From Micromonospora sp. NBC_00421 (GTDB lineage Bacteria; Actinomycetota; Actinomycetes; Mycobacteriales; Micromonosporaceae): a stretch of 64,000 bases of DNA. Positions 7,954 through 17,760 of this stretch are shown here, one piece after another. Location: the NCBI RefSeq assembly GCF_036017915.1, contig NZ_CP107929.1:3972001-4036000 (forward strand), written 5' to 3'. Numbering within the stretch: position 1 is the stretch's first letter; the number at the start of each line of letters is the position of its first letter. A model generated the notes under the pieces. It had not been told where the DNA came from, did no database searches, and saw only the letters and a list, made by a program, of their open reading frames with translations. The position numbers were made by a program, and so were the translations under genes.

Positions 7954-8778
7954 TCAGGGGCCGCCGGCGGCGTCCAGGGCGGCCAGCCGGGTGTGCAGCG
8001 GCGCGAACAGCGCCGGCGGGGCCGCGATGACCAGGTCGGGGCCGGGCGGCTGACCGTCCAGCCCGGCCACCCGCAGGCCGGCCTCCGCGGCGACCAGTCC
8101 CCCGGCGGCCAGGTCCCAGGCGGCCAGCCCCTTCTCGTAGTAGACGTCGACCCGCCCCTCGGCGGCCAGGCAGAGATCCAACGCCGCCGCCCCCATCCGC
8201 CTGATGTCCCGTACCTCGTGGATCAGCCCGGCGATCACTCGGGCCTGGTGTGCGCGGCGGGCGGGGTCGTAGCCGAACCCGGTGGCGACCAGCGCCTGCG
8301 CCAGGTCGGTCTCGCCGGAGCAACGCAGCCGCCGGCCGTCGCGCCATGCGCCACCGCCGGCGGTGGCGGTCCACTCCTCGCCGGTCGCCACGTTGCGGAC
8401 CACCCCGGCGACCACCTCGCCGTCCACCTCGGCGGCGAGCGAGACCGCGCAGTACGGAAGCCCGTACAGGTAGTTCACAGTTCCGTCGATCGGGTCGACG
8501 ATCCAGCGGACCCCGCCCGCACGGACCGCGCCGGCCTCCGCGCCGCCGTACTCCTCGCCGAGCACCACGTCGTACGGACGGACCGCGCGCAGGGCGTCCA
8601 GGACCTGTCGTTCCACCGCCCGGTCGGCGGCGGTGACCACGTCGGTGGCGGTGCTCTTGGTCGCCGCGACCGAGACCCCGGCAGCCCACATCCGGGCAGC
8701 GGTGCCGGCAGCGTCACGGGCCACCGTGATCGCGATCTCCAGTAGCTCCCGCGAGGTCGGCGTCGAACCGGTCGTCAC
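7954..8778 (-). CDS. suhB: Inositol-1-monophosphatase family protein (SuhB-like)
   Basis: A 274-residue Mg2+-dependent phosphatase of the IMPase/SuhB family, which dephosphorylates inositol phosphates or related sugars. Metal-binding motifs are intact: LGEEYGG, the signature WIVDPIDGTVNYLYG (DPIDGT loop), and AWDLAAG near the C-terminus. GTG at 8778 is preceded by AAGGGGC and gives a family-typical length; in-frame sequence further upstream encodes unrelated residues. In M. tuberculosis suhB (Rv2701c) sits in the same place beside ppgK and sigA; here ppgK is absent. In actinomycetes the product may feed inositol into phosphatidylinositol or mycothiol synthesis. Confidence 0.9.
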   Translation of the reverse strand: MTTGSTPTSRELLEIAITVARDAAGTAARMWAAGVSVAATKSTATDVVTAADRAVERQVLDALRAVRPYDVVLGEEYGGAEAGAVRAGGVRWIVDPIDGTVNYLYGLPYCAVSLAAEVDGEVVAGVVRNVATGEEWTATAGGGAWRDGRRLRCSGETDLAQALVATGFGYDPARRAHQARVIAGLIHEVRDIRRMGAAALDLCLAAEGRVDVYYEKGLAAWDLAAGGLVAAEAGLRVAGLDGQPPGPDLVIAAPPALFAPLHTRLAALDAAGGP

Positions 8779-9291
8779 ATCTGCCCCTTTCACGCCGCCC
8801 TGCGGGCACAGGACGCACCAGACCGAGACTCCCAGGCTCGCCACCGCGGCGGCCCGGCCGACCCGGCTCCCGAAGACGATCGACAACGACCTCGGCGCGA
8901 CCGACCGGCCCGGTGCGACACGCGTGCCGGCTCCGTGTCGCTGATCTCGCCCGGCCAGCATAGGCAAGATCCGGTCTGGGTGCGGGCGGCGTTACGGGGC
9001 AGGTCGTGACGGGATCAGACGGCTGCTGGGCGGGTCTGCGGACCAGGGCCGACAGGGTAGCCACAAAGCCGACATAGTTGCCGAATCGGCGGTACAGACC
9101 ACCGGTTGCCGTGCGCCGCAGGATGATCGCGGCAACCGGGGTTACAATTCACCCTGCCCACGCGCCACGGACCGCCGCCGCACAGCCGGCCCGGGACACG
9201 GGGGTCACTCAACGACATCGCACGGCACGGCACGCCACGCTGCGCCGGACGACCCCGGCCGTGCTCGCTCTTCGCCTCCGGAAGGTCATTC
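8779..9291 (+). promoter_or_regulatory. suhB/sigA intergenic region with probable sigA promoter
   Basis: This 513-nt divergent gap has no supported gene. A good -10 hexamer TACAAT lies at 9144-9149 on the plus strand, about 140 nt before the sigA start, but no canonical -35 hexamer sits 17 nt upstream. The downstream leader would be about 135 nt long. The ppgK gene found here in mycobacteria is missing. Confidence 0.4.
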
Positions 9292-10899
<1,608 letters not shown>

Positions 10900-11146
10900 G
10901 CCGGTACGTCAACCCGTCGTGTCGGTTTGATCACCAGCCGTAGAACATTCGAAGGTGACCGGTCCAATACGTGTTTGTGATCGTTGACGTGGCACCCTGG
11001 GTGCACGGCACACTGTCCTTCCCGCCAGGTGTGACCTCGGTCCCCCGCGGGCACACTGGGAAGGCGTGGCCCGGTAAGGGTGTTGCACGATGAGTGAGCA
11101 ACGACCGAAGAGAGTGTTCATCGGTGACGACCAGAGGAGGAAGGCG

Positions 11147-11380
11147 ATGACCCCGACCCTCACGCCGCCGCCCGCAACGGTGGCGCCCCCAGCCGCCGAT
11201 GAACGGTGCGACCGCTGCAATGCTGCCGGCAAGCTCCGCATCACTCTGGCGGGTGGGAGCGAGTTGGTGTTCTGTGGGCACCACGCGAACAAGTACGCCG
11301 AGGATCTCGTGAAGATCACGGTGAAGTTCGCGACGGACCCGGAGTTCAGCTGGCGTGGCGCCGATCTGATGGCGAACTGA
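11147..11380 (+). CDS. DUF7455-like small Cys/His protein
   Basis: A 77-residue protein with the pattern CDRCNAAGKLRITLAGGSELVFCGHHANKY: a C-x2-C pair followed by C-G-H-H, which could bind one zinc ion. It resembles the small actinobacterial family often annotated DUF7455. The function is unknown. ATG at 11147 was chosen over the in-frame ATG at 11090 because it follows a very strong ribosome site (GAGGAGGAAGG, 11134-11144); translation from 11090 (AAGGG upstream) would add 19 residues. The gene is monocistronic, with its own strong terminator. Confidence 0.8.
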   Translation: MTPTLTPPPATVAPPAADERCDRCNAAGKLRITLAGGSELVFCGHHANKYAEDLVKITVKFATDPEFSWRGADLMAN

Positions 11381-11401
11381 ATCCCCAACCCGTACGACAT
11401 A

Positions 11402-11440
11402 AGCAGGCCGGAGGCACCCGATGGGTGCCTCCGGCCTGCT
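11402..11440 (+). terminator. Intrinsic terminator of the DUF7455-like gene
   Basis: A perfect 18-bp stem (11402-11419 with 11423-11440) closed by a GAT loop is followed by TTT. This is the cleanest intrinsic terminator in the window and lies 21 nt after the stop codon. Confidence 0.95.
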
Positions 11441-11480
11441 TTTCCCACCCACCTGCCCCCCACCCCCACCCACCGCCAGA

Positions 11481-11546
11481 CCCGGTGATCAAGAGGTTTA
11501 GGGCATCGGATCGCCGTTTGCTGACCAAAACCTCTTGATCACCGGG
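11481..11546. repeat. Family A palindrome, copy 1
   Basis: 19-nt perfect inverted repeat arms (11481-11499 and 11528-11546) share the core GATCAAGAGGTTT with three other copies in the window; the loop is 28 nt. It lies between convergent genes, with a C-rich tract to its left and a G-rich tract to its right. Confidence 0.9.
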
Positions 11547-11600
11547 GACGCCGGGGACGCCGGGGACGGCGGGGACGCCGGGGCGGGAGGCTGGAGCGGA

Positions 11601-11644
11601 GGGGTGGGGTGGGGTGGGGTGGGGTGGGGTGGGGTGGGGTGGGG
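11601..11644. repeat. (GGGGT)8 GGGG tract
   Basis: Eight perfect GGGGT units plus a final GGGG abut the stop codon of the helicase gene (stop at 11645-11647 on the minus strand). The plus strand has nine G4 runs and should form G-quadruplexes; the helicase mRNA end reads as ACCCC repeats. Copy number is probably variable between strains. Confidence 0.95.
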
Positions 11645-13549
11645 CTAGAGGGTTTGGAGGGTGGCTATGCGTTCTTCTAGCTGTTCGATGGTGGCCTGGG
11701 CGCTGGGGGGGCCGCCGCAGAGTCGGCGTAGTTCCGCGTGGATCTTGCCGTGGGGCAGTCCGGTGCGGTGGTGCCGGGCGGCCACCAGGGCGTTCAGTTG
11801 ACGCCGTAGCGCGACCCGGCGCTGGGCGGCACTCAGGGGCACCACGGGCGCGGCGGGGGCCGTAGCGGCCGGCTCAGCGGCCCGGACGGCTGCCCGCCGG
11901 CGCTGCGCGGCGAGCTGGTCGGCTTGGCGCTTGGTCAGCAACTGCGACACCTGGGCGGCGGTGAGCAGACCGGGCAGCCCGAGGTACTCCTCCTCCTCCG
12001 GGGTGCCGGCCTGGGCGGCGGTGCCGAAGGACGCCCCGTCGAAGATCACCTGGTCCAGTTCGGCGGTCGCGGAGAGCGCGGTGAACCGCTTCTCCAGCTC
12101 GCCGCTGGCCTGGTCGTCGCGCTGGGCCCGCTCCAGCAGCTCGTCGTCGAAGCCCTCCCGGTCCTTGGGCTTGCCGAGCACGTGGTCCCGCTCGGCCTCC
12201 ATCTCGCTGGCCAGGCCGAGCAGGTGTGGCACGCTCGGTACGAAGACCGAGGCGGTCTCGCCGGACCGTCGGGCCCGGACGAACCGGCCGATGGCCTGGG
12301 CGAAGTAGAGCGGGGTGCTGGCGCTGGTGGCGTACACCCCGACCGCCAGCCGGGGGATGTCGACGCCCTCGGAGACCATCCGGACCGCCACCAGCCACCG
12401 CTGCACGGACGCCGCGAACGTCGCGATCCGGGCGGACGCCCCCTGGTCGTCGGAGAGGACCACGGTGGCCTTCTCGCCTGTCACCTGCTCGATCAGCTTG
12501 GCGTAGGAGCGGGCGTTCTGCTGGTCGCTGGCGATGATCAGGCCACCGGCGTCGGCCATTCCGGCGTTGCGCAGCACGGTCAGCCGGGCGTCGGCCGCCC
12601 GGAGCACCTGCGGCATCCAGTCCCCGGCCGGGTCGAGGGCGGTCCGCCAGGCCTGGGCGACGAGATCCTGGGTCATCGGCTCGCCGAGCCGCGCCGCCAG
12701 TTCGTCCCCGGCGTTGGTCCGCCACCGGGTCTCCCCCGAGTACGCCAGGAACAGCACCGGACGGACGACCCCGTCGCGCAGCGCGTCGGAGTAGCCGTAC
12801 ACCGAGTCGGCGCGGGACCGCAGCAGCCCGTCGCCGCCCCGCTCGTAGGTGACGAACGGAATCGGGTTGTCGTCGGAGCGGAACGGCGTGCCGGTGAGCA
12901 TCAGCCGGCGTACCGCGGGTTCGAAGGCGTTCTTGACCCCGTCGCCCCACGAACGGGAGTCGCCGGCGTGATGGATCTCGTCGAGGATGACCAGGGTGCG
13001 TCGGGTCATCGTGCGTCGCCGGTGGACCTGCGGGGCCATCCCGACCTGGGCGTAGGTGACGACCGCGCCGTGGAAGTCGGCGGCGGAGTGCAGGTCGGCG
13101 TTGCGGAACGCGGAGTCGAGCTGGATGCCGACCCGGGCCGCGGCCTCGGCCCACTGGGTCTTCAGGTGCTCGGTGGGGGCGACCACGGTGACCGCCTCGA
13201 CGGTGCCGTCGACGAGCAGCTCGGCGGCGATGCGCAGGGCGAAGGTGGTCTTGCCGGCGCCGGGGGTCGCCACCGCCGTGAAATCGTCGGTACGACGGCG
13301 CAGGTATTCCACCATCGCCTTGCGCTGCCAGGCACGCAGGGGTGGGAACGTCTCCAATGCCGGCAACCGGGGTGCCACCCGAGGCTCCTCTCCGACCGCA
13401 CCGAGGCGGATCCGGGCCGAGGGCCACGGTTCCGCCGCCCATGAAAACGCCTCCGCGCAGAGAATGCCGCGAAGGCCGGCCCAGCATAACCAGCCGGGGC
13501 CGGCAACCCCAGTCGACACCACGCCCGTCGCCCCGACCAGCGCCGTCAC
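11645..13549 (-). CDS. SF2 DEAD/DEAH-box helicase
   Basis: A 634-residue superfamily 2 helicase of the ResIII/UvrB-like class. Motif I is ATPGAGKTT, motif II is LDEIHHAGD (DEIH), motif III is MLTGTPFR, and motif VI is FAQAIGRFVRARR. A Q-motif-like PLRAWQRKAMVEYL precedes motif I. The C-terminal ~150 residues are Ala/Gln/Arg-rich, probably helical. It is an ATP-driven nucleic-acid translocase; the substrate and pathway are unknown. The N-terminus is uncertain: GTG at 13549 gives about 45 residues before the conserved AEPWPSARIRLGAVGE region, and a start nearer to that region (ATT or CTG) is possible. The 3' end abuts the GGGGT tract. Confidence 0.85.
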   Translation of the reverse strand: MTALVGATGVVSTGVAGPGWLCWAGLRGILCAEAFSWAAEPWPSARIRLGAVGEEPRVAPRLPALETFPPLRAWQRKAMVEYLRRRTDDFTAVATPGAGKTTFALRIAAELLVDGTVEAVTVVAPTEHLKTQWAEAAARVGIQLDSAFRNADLHSAADFHGAVVTYAQVGMAPQVHRRRTMTRRTLVILDEIHHAGDSRSWGDGVKNAFEPAVRRLMLTGTPFRSDDNPIPFVTYERGGDGLLRSRADSVYGYSDALRDGVVRPVLFLAYSGETRWRTNAGDELAARLGEPMTQDLVAQAWRTALDPAGDWMPQVLRAADARLTVLRNAGMADAGGLIIASDQQNARSYAKLIEQVTGEKATVVLSDDQGASARIATFAASVQRWLVAVRMVSEGVDIPRLAVGVYATSASTPLYFAQAIGRFVRARRSGETASVFVPSVPHLLGLASEMEAERDHVLGKPKDREGFDDELLERAQRDDQASGELEKRFTALSATAELDQVIFDGASFGTAAQAGTPEEEEYLGLPGLLTAAQVSQLLTKRQADQLAAQRRRAAVRAAEPAATAPAAPVVPLSAAQRRVALRRQLNALVAARHHRTGLPHGKIHAELRRLCGGPPSAQATIEQLEERIATLQTL

Positions 13550-13584
13550 GAGAAGTGGATCACAGGCGGCGGCGGAAAGGCGGA

Positions 13585-14235
13585 TCAGAAGCGGGGGCGG
13601 CCGGGACCGGTGTCCGGGGGGTGCATCGTCGCCACCGGGGCCGACCAGCGCCGCCGTAGCGCCACCAGGCGCAGGGCGAAGACCAGCAGCGCCGCGGCGG
13701 TCAGCCCGCCCGCCCCGGCGTACCCCAGCCCCGCCAGCAGCACCACCATGATCGATCCGGCGAGCGCGGCGACGGCGTAGATCTCCCGGCGCAGCACCAC
13801 CGGTATCTCGGCGGTGAGCAGGTCGCGGCCGAGGCCGCCGCCGATCGCGGTGAGCATGCCGATCACCACGGCACCGACCGCCGGCACCCGGGCGTCGAGC
13901 GCCTTGAGCGTGCCGGTGACGGTGAACAGGCCCAGGCCGGCGGCGTCCAGCACCAGCACGGTGGTGCGCAGCCGGGCGAGCTGTGGGTGCAGCCAGAACA
14001 CGGCGGTCGCGGTGACCGCGGCGGTGGCGGCATACCGCCAGTCGGCGAAGGCGAGCGGTGGGACCTCGTCGATGACCAGGTCGCGGACGATCCCGCCGCC
14101 GAGCGCGGCGACGAACCCGACGAAGACGACGCCGAACAGGTCGAGCCGCTTGGCCACCGCCGCGGAGGCCCCGGAGGCGGCGAAGACGGCCACCCCGGTC
14201 AGGTCGGCCAGGAGCAGGGCGGTGGAGGTGGTCAC
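13585..14235 (-). CDS. Trimeric intracellular cation channel (TRIC, UPF0126) family protein
   Basis: A 216-residue membrane protein with seven predicted helices arranged as two related halves. Each half carries the TRIC signature glycine-rich bend followed by Arg-Asp: [11 protein letters not shown] in the first half and [11 protein letters not shown] in the second. Bacterial TRIC proteins form homotrimeric monovalent cation channels; the physiological role in actinobacteria is not clear. It is close downstream of the DUF3039 gene on the same strand and could share a transcript. The C-terminus is basic. Confidence 0.9.
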   Translation of the reverse strand: MTTSTALLLADLTGVAVFAASGASAAVAKRLDLFGVVFVGFVAALGGGIVRDLVIDEVPPLAFADWRYAATAAVTATAVFWLHPQLARLRTTVLVLDAAGLGLFTVTGTLKALDARVPAVGAVVIGMLTAIGGGLGRDLLTAEIPVVLRREIYAVAALAGSIMVVLLAGLGYAGAGGLTAAALLVFALRLVALRRRWSAPVATMHPPDTGPGRPRF

Positions 14236-14278
14236 ACCGCCGAAGGGTACGCCGGGCGGTCCGCCGGACCGCCCGGGA

Positions 14279-14497
14279 TCACTCGCGGTACGAGTCGTAG
14301 ATCTCCTTGCACTTGGGGCAGACCGGCGAGCCGGGCTTGGCGGCCTTGGTCACCGGGAACGTCTCGCCGCAGAGCGCCACCACGTAGGTGCCCATCACGG
14401 CACTCTCGGCGATCTTCTCCTTGCGCACGTAGTGGAACATCTCGGGACCGGTGTCGGCGTCCTTCAACTCCGGACGCTCAAGAACCTCTGTACTCAC
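14279..14497 (-). CDS. DUF3039 family protein
   Basis: A 72-residue protein with [28 protein letters not shown] and a C-terminal [14 protein letters not shown]. The Cys residues (one in ALCGE, two in CPKC) suggest a partial zinc site. This is the DUF3039 family, which is actinobacterial and of unknown function; Rv2708c is the likely mycobacterial counterpart close to sigA/sigB. GTG at 14497 was chosen because TTGGAGGTG lies at proper spacing; the in-frame GTG six nt upstream is too close to that site. Confidence 0.85.
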   Translation of the reverse strand: MSTEVLERPELKDADTGPEMFHYVRKEKIAESAVMGTYVVALCGETFPVTKAAKPGSPVCPKCKEIYDSYRE

Positions 14498-14586
14498 AGT
14501 CACACCTCCAACTGCCCAAGTTTGGCAGGTCGACCGGGTCCGGTCCACCGCAGCCCACCCCGATGGTGGCCGTTACGGTAGCCGAC

Positions 14587-15513
14587 GTGACCACCTTCCA
14601 CATCCGCCCTGGCACCGAGGTCGCCGCCGCCCTGCGTGACGGCCGTCCCGTCGTCGCCCTGGAGAGCACCATCGTCTCGCACGGTCTGCCCCGACCGGAC
14701 AACCTGCGGGTCGCCCGGGAGATCGAGCAGACGGTACGCGACGCCGGCGCCGTCCCCGCCACCATCGGCATGGTCGGCGGCGAACTCGTCGTCGGCCTCG
14801 ACGATGCCCAACTGACCCGCCTCGCCACCGTCGACGGGGTGGCGAAACTCTCCGTCCGCGACCTCGCGGTGGCCGCTGCCACCGGCGCGGACGGGGCCAC
14901 CACCGTCGCCGCCACCAGCGCGGTGGCCGCCGCCCTGGGGATCGGCGTCTTCGCCACCGGAGGGCTGGGCGGGGTGCACCGGGAGGCGGCGCAGACCTTC
15001 GACGAGTCGGCCGACCTGGTCACCCTGGCCCGTACCCCGATCGCGGTGGTCTGTGCCGGGGTCAAGTCGATCCTCGACGTCGGGGCAACCCTGGAGCGGC
15101 TGGAGACCCTCGGTGTCGGGGTGCTCGGCTACCGCACCCGGCGCTTCCCCGGGTTCTACCTGACCGACGCCGGCTTCGACCTGGACTGGTCGGTGGAGTC
15201 CCCCGAGCAGGTCGCCGAGGTGCTGGCCGCCCGGGAGCAGCACGGCGTGCACCGCGGCGGGCTGATCGTGGCCAACCCGCTTCCGGTCGACGAGCAGCTC
15301 GACCCGGCGCTGCACGACCGGACCCTCACCGAGGGGCTGGCCCGGTTGGGCCGCGACGGGGTCACCGGCAAGGCGGTCACCCCGTTCCTGCTGGCTTACT
15401 TCCACTCGGCCACCGAGGGTGCCAGCCTGGCGGTCAACGTGCGGATCATCCTGCGCAACGCCGACCTGGCCGCCCGGATCGCGGTCGCGTCGGCCCGGCA
15501 CGGCACGGCATGA
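14587..15513 (+). CDS. psuG: Pseudouridine-5'-phosphate glycosidase
   Basis: A 308-residue enzyme that splits pseudouridine 5'-phosphate into uracil and ribose 5-phosphate. Family landmarks are [16 protein letters not shown] near residue 23, the active-site Lys segment [11 protein letters not shown], the Gly-rich [11 protein letters not shown] and the conserved [13 protein letters not shown] at 14587 is favoured because a -10-like TACGGT ends 7 nt upstream, consistent with leaderless transcription; the in-frame ATG at 14563 would add eight residues. Its stop overlaps the start of the PfkB kinase gene by 4 nt, forming a two-step pseudouridine salvage operon. Confidence 0.92.
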   Translation: MTTFHIRPGTEVAAALRDGRPVVALESTIVSHGLPRPDNLRVAREIEQTVRDAGAVPATIGMVGGELVVGLDDAQLTRLATVDGVAKLSVRDLAVAAATGADGATTVAATSAVAAALGIGVFATGGLGGVHREAAQTFDESADLVTLARTPIAVVCAGVKSILDVGATLERLETLGVGVLGYRTRRFPGFYLTDAGFDLDWSVESPEQVAEVLAAREQHGVHRGGLIVANPLPVDEQLDPALHDRTLTEGLARLGRDGVTGKAVTPFLLAYFHSATEGASLAVNVRIILRNADLAARIAVASARHGTA

Positions 15514-16424
15514 CCGGTCCGGGCCGGATCGTGGTGGTCGGCGACCTGATCACCGACGTGGTGGCGGTGCTGGCCGGGCCGTTGGCCACCGGTTCGGACA
15601 CCCCGGCGACGATCAGGGTCACCGGTGGTGGTCAGGCGGCCAACACCGCCGCCTGGATCGCCGCCCAGCACGCACCTGTGACGTTGGTCGGTGCGGTCGG
15701 CGACGACAGCGCCGGCCGGGACCGGGTGGCCGAGTTGGAGCGGGCCGGGGTGGACTGCGCGATCGAGGTGCACGCAAGGGCCACCACCGGGACGGTGATC
15801 GTGCTGGCCACCGCCGCCGAACGGACCATGGTCACCGAGCGGGGGGCCAACCTGCGGCTGACCGTCGGACACGTCGACCGGGCTGTGGCGACGCTGCCCG
15901 ACGCGACCCACCTGCACCTGTCGGCGTACTGCCTGCTGGATGCCGGGTCGCGACCGGCCGGGCTGCGGGCGTTGGCCGCGGCCCGCGAGCGGGGGCTGAC
16001 CACCAGCGTCGACGCGGCCTCCGCCGCACCGCTGCGGCGGATCGGCGCGGCGGCCTTCCTGTCCTGGGTACGCGACGTCGACCTGCTGCTCGTCAACGCG
16101 GACGAGGCGAGCGTGCTGGCCGGCGGGCTGGACCCGGCGGCACAGGCGCGGGCGTTGTCGGCGGCGGCCCGGCGGGTGGTGGTGAAGCGCGGTGGTGCGG
16201 GCGCGATCTGGGTGGACCGGCGGGCGACGATCGGGGTGGTCCCCTCGCTGCGGGTCGCGGTGGTGGACGTCACCGGCGCCGGGGACGCCTTCGCGGCGGG
16301 CCTGCTCACCGCCTGGACGGCCGGCGCGAAACCGCGTGCCGCGCTGACCCGCGCCGCCGACCTCGGCGCGCTGGCGGTCTCCACGGTGGGTGCCCGCCCC
16401 GCCCCGGAGGCGGCAGCAGGGTAG
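15510..16424 (+). CDS. psuK: PfkB-family sugar kinase, probable pseudouridine kinase
   Basis: A 304-residue ribokinase-fold enzyme. The N-terminal substrate loop [12 protein letters not shown] (GG-x-AxN type) and the C-terminal signature [14 protein letters not shown], with the catalytic Asp, are intact. Coupling to psuG through an ATGA overlap makes phosphorylation of pseudouridine at the 5' position the best inference, supplying the PsuG substrate. Sequence alone cannot exclude another nucleoside or sugar. The two genes together return RNA-derived pseudouridine to uracil and ribose phosphate. Confidence 0.85.
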   Translation: MTGPGRIVVVGDLITDVVAVLAGPLATGSDTPATIRVTGGGQAANTAAWIAAQHAPVTLVGAVGDDSAGRDRVAELERAGVDCAIEVHARATTGTVIVLATAAERTMVTERGANLRLTVGHVDRAVATLPDATHLHLSAYCLLDAGSRPAGLRALAAARERGLTTSVDAASAAPLRRIGAAAFLSWVRDVDLLLVNADEASVLAGGLDPAAQARALSAAARRVVVKRGGAGAIWVDRRATIGVVPSLRVAVVDVTGAGDAFAAGLLTAWTAGAKPRAALTRAADLGALAVSTVGARPAPEAAAG

Positions 16425-16455
16425 CGGTGGTGGACGCCTGCGCCGGGAGCCGTGG

Positions 16456-16815
16456 TCAGGGCTCGACGTCGATGACCCGGTGCGGGCGTTCCTCGGCGGT
16501 GAGGCTCATCGGCGGGGTCTCGTCGCGGTGGCGGGGCTGGAACCGGTTGGCGAGCCGGTGCTCCTCCTTGGGCGGACGGTCGTTGGCGAGCAGCACCGCC
16601 AGCCAGGGAATGAGGATCATGCCCAGCGCCACCAGGGGCAGCCAGAGCCAGAGCAGCGGGGCCTTCGTGCCGACCAGGACCGCTCCGGCGATCACGCAGG
16701 CCACCCGGATGCCCATCATCAGCACGTACCGCTTCTGTCGGCTGGTGAGCTGGTCGTCCTGGCTACGCGAGGCGTCGGTGATCAGAATCGGCTGGTACGC
16801 CTGACGCTTCACCAT
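16456..16815 (-). CDS. DUF3099 family membrane protein
   Basis: A 119-residue protein with two transmembrane helices (about residues 29-48 and 54-76). The family signature region PILITDASRSQDDQLTSRQKRYV precedes the first helix, and a polar C-terminal tail of about 40 residues is rich in Arg and Glu. The function of DUF3099 is not known. ATG at 16815 follows AGGAGGT at good spacing. It diverges from the toxin-antitoxin pair. Confidence 0.88.
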   Translation of the reverse strand: MVKRQAYQPILITDASRSQDDQLTSRQKRYVLMMGIRVACVIAGAVLVGTKAPLLWLWLPLVALGMILIPWLAVLLANDRPPKEEHRLANRFQPRHRDETPPMSLTAEERPHRVIDVEP

Positions 16816-16858
16816 GGACCTCCTGAGGGGATTGCCCCCATCCTGTCACCGCACCACC

Positions 16859-16886
16859 TTGATCAGCGAAAATCGGCGCATACCAT
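16859..16886 (+). promoter_or_regulatory. Possible promoter of the toxin-antitoxin operon
   Basis: TTGATC (16859-16864) and TACCAT (16881-16886) are separated by 16 nt. It competes with a leaderless alternative using TACGCT at 16907-16912, which ends 6 nt before the GTG start. Confidence 0.35.
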
Positions 16887-16889
16887 CTC

Positions 16890-16911
16890 GCGTGTTACGT
16901 GCGTGGTACGC
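16890..16911 (+). promoter_or_regulatory. Candidate operator of the toxin-antitoxin operon
   Basis: A 22-nt imperfect inverted repeat of form GCGT-n3-ACG-TG-CGT-n3-ACGC overlaps the -10-like TACGCT just before the toxin start. Ribbon-helix-helix antitoxins commonly autoregulate at such sites. Confidence 0.4.
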
Positions 16912-16918
16912 TGCGCGG

Positions 16919-17206
16919 GTGGGCAGCCGGTTCAGCTTCACCGACGAGGCGTTGACCAACCTGCGGGTCTACGACGTCACCCCCGGGGAAGTCTGGGAGG
17001 CGCTGCACAGCACCCGCCGGGTGATCCGGCACCTCGGCGAGGACCTGACGGTCGTCTACGCCGCGAACCGTCGCGGCCGACGGCTGGCCGTCCTGCTCGC
17101 CGAGGCCGACGGCACCGACCACGACTGGGACGTCCTCTCCGCCCGCGAACTGAGCGATGTCGAGGCCAAGCGCTACGACGAGACCGTGCGGAGAACGCGC
17201 CGATGA
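16919..17206 (+). CDS. BrnT-like type II toxin (putative)
   Basis: A 95-residue basic protein. The beta-rich core (RFSFTDEALTNLRVYDVTPGEVWEAL, then TVVYAANRRGRRLAVLLAE) and the C-terminal segment DVLSARELSDVEAKRYDE recall BrnT/RelE-fold toxins, whose C-terminus typically reads like ISAR-x4-E-x2-Y. BrnT toxins are ribonucleases neutralised by a ribbon-helix-helix partner, which is exactly what follows. GTG at 16919 was chosen because a -10-like TACGCT ends 6 nt upstream, suggesting a leaderless transcript, and no ribosome site supports a longer form. Assignment to BrnT is by pattern only. Confidence 0.65.
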   Translation: MGSRFSFTDEALTNLRVYDVTPGEVWEALHSTRRVIRHLGEDLTVVYAANRRGRRLAVLLAEADGTDHDWDVLSARELSDVEAKRYDETVRRTRR

Positions 17207-17219
17207 GGAGGCGACGGCG

Positions 17220-17531
17220 ATGAACCGTAACGAGGCCATCAAGCGATTCCACGACGGCGACGACACGTTCGCCGAGCTGATCGACGACAGTCAGCCGGTG
17301 GAGCTGCCCGCCCCCGACACCGACGTGCCGATGGTCAGCCGCTCGGTACGCCTGCCGATGGACACCTACGAGCGGGTCCGGTCGGTGGCGGAGGCCCGCG
17401 GCATCGGGGTCACCACGCTGATGCGGCAGTGGATCGAGGCGGGCCTGGCCGACCTGGACGACTCGGCCACCGTCTCGCTCGCCGACGTGCGCCGGGCGCT
17501 CGCCGCGCTCTCCCGCCCCACCGCCGCCTGA
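17220..17531 (+). CDS. Ribbon-helix-helix (CopG/BrnA-like) antitoxin (putative)
   Basis: A 103-residue acidic protein. Residues 38-75 read as ribbon-helix-helix: the strand RSVRLPMD, helix A (TYERVRSVAEARG) and helix B (TTLMRQWIEAGL). An acidic N-terminus (HDGDDTFAELIDDS) could mask a basic toxin, and a C-terminal helix follows the DNA-binding fold. ATG at 17220 has a ribosome site (GAGGAGG) upstream. It starts 13 nt after the toxin stop, so the order is toxin then antitoxin, as in BrnTA. It probably represses the operon through the 22-nt palindrome at the promoter. Confidence 0.65.
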   Translation: MNRNEAIKRFHDGDDTFAELIDDSQPVELPAPDTDVPMVSRSVRLPMDTYERVRSVAEARGIGVTTLMRQWIEAGLADLDDSATVSLADVRRALAALSRPTAA

Positions 17532-17700
17532 GGCACCCGTACCCGACCGCGCGTCGCCTGGGTGACCGCACCTGACGTGCGTCGTCCGCCATCGCCCGCC
17601 GTCGCCGCTGTCGCGGATCTCGACGAGCCGCAGCGACCCCGGTTGCGTCAGCCGCCGCCGGCCTTCGCCGCCGCGCCGGCCCCGCGCCGTTCTTCGCCGC

Positions 17701-17760
17701 CGCTCTGACCCCTCACCCGGCCTTCGCCGCCGCTCTGACCCCTCACCCGGCCTTCGCCGC
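17701..17760. repeat. 30-bp tandem duplication at the glycosylase 3' end
   Basis: Two identical 30-bp units (17701-17730 and 17731-17760) with a partial third on the left (about 17692-17700). The right unit contains the last codons and stop of the HhH-GPD gene; the left unit is non-coding. Confidence 0.9.

Noticed and set aside
11874..13487. 537-codon frame overlapping the helicase gene on the same strand
   Set aside because: Arg/Gly/Pro-rich shadow frame; the helicase frame carries all SF2 motifs.
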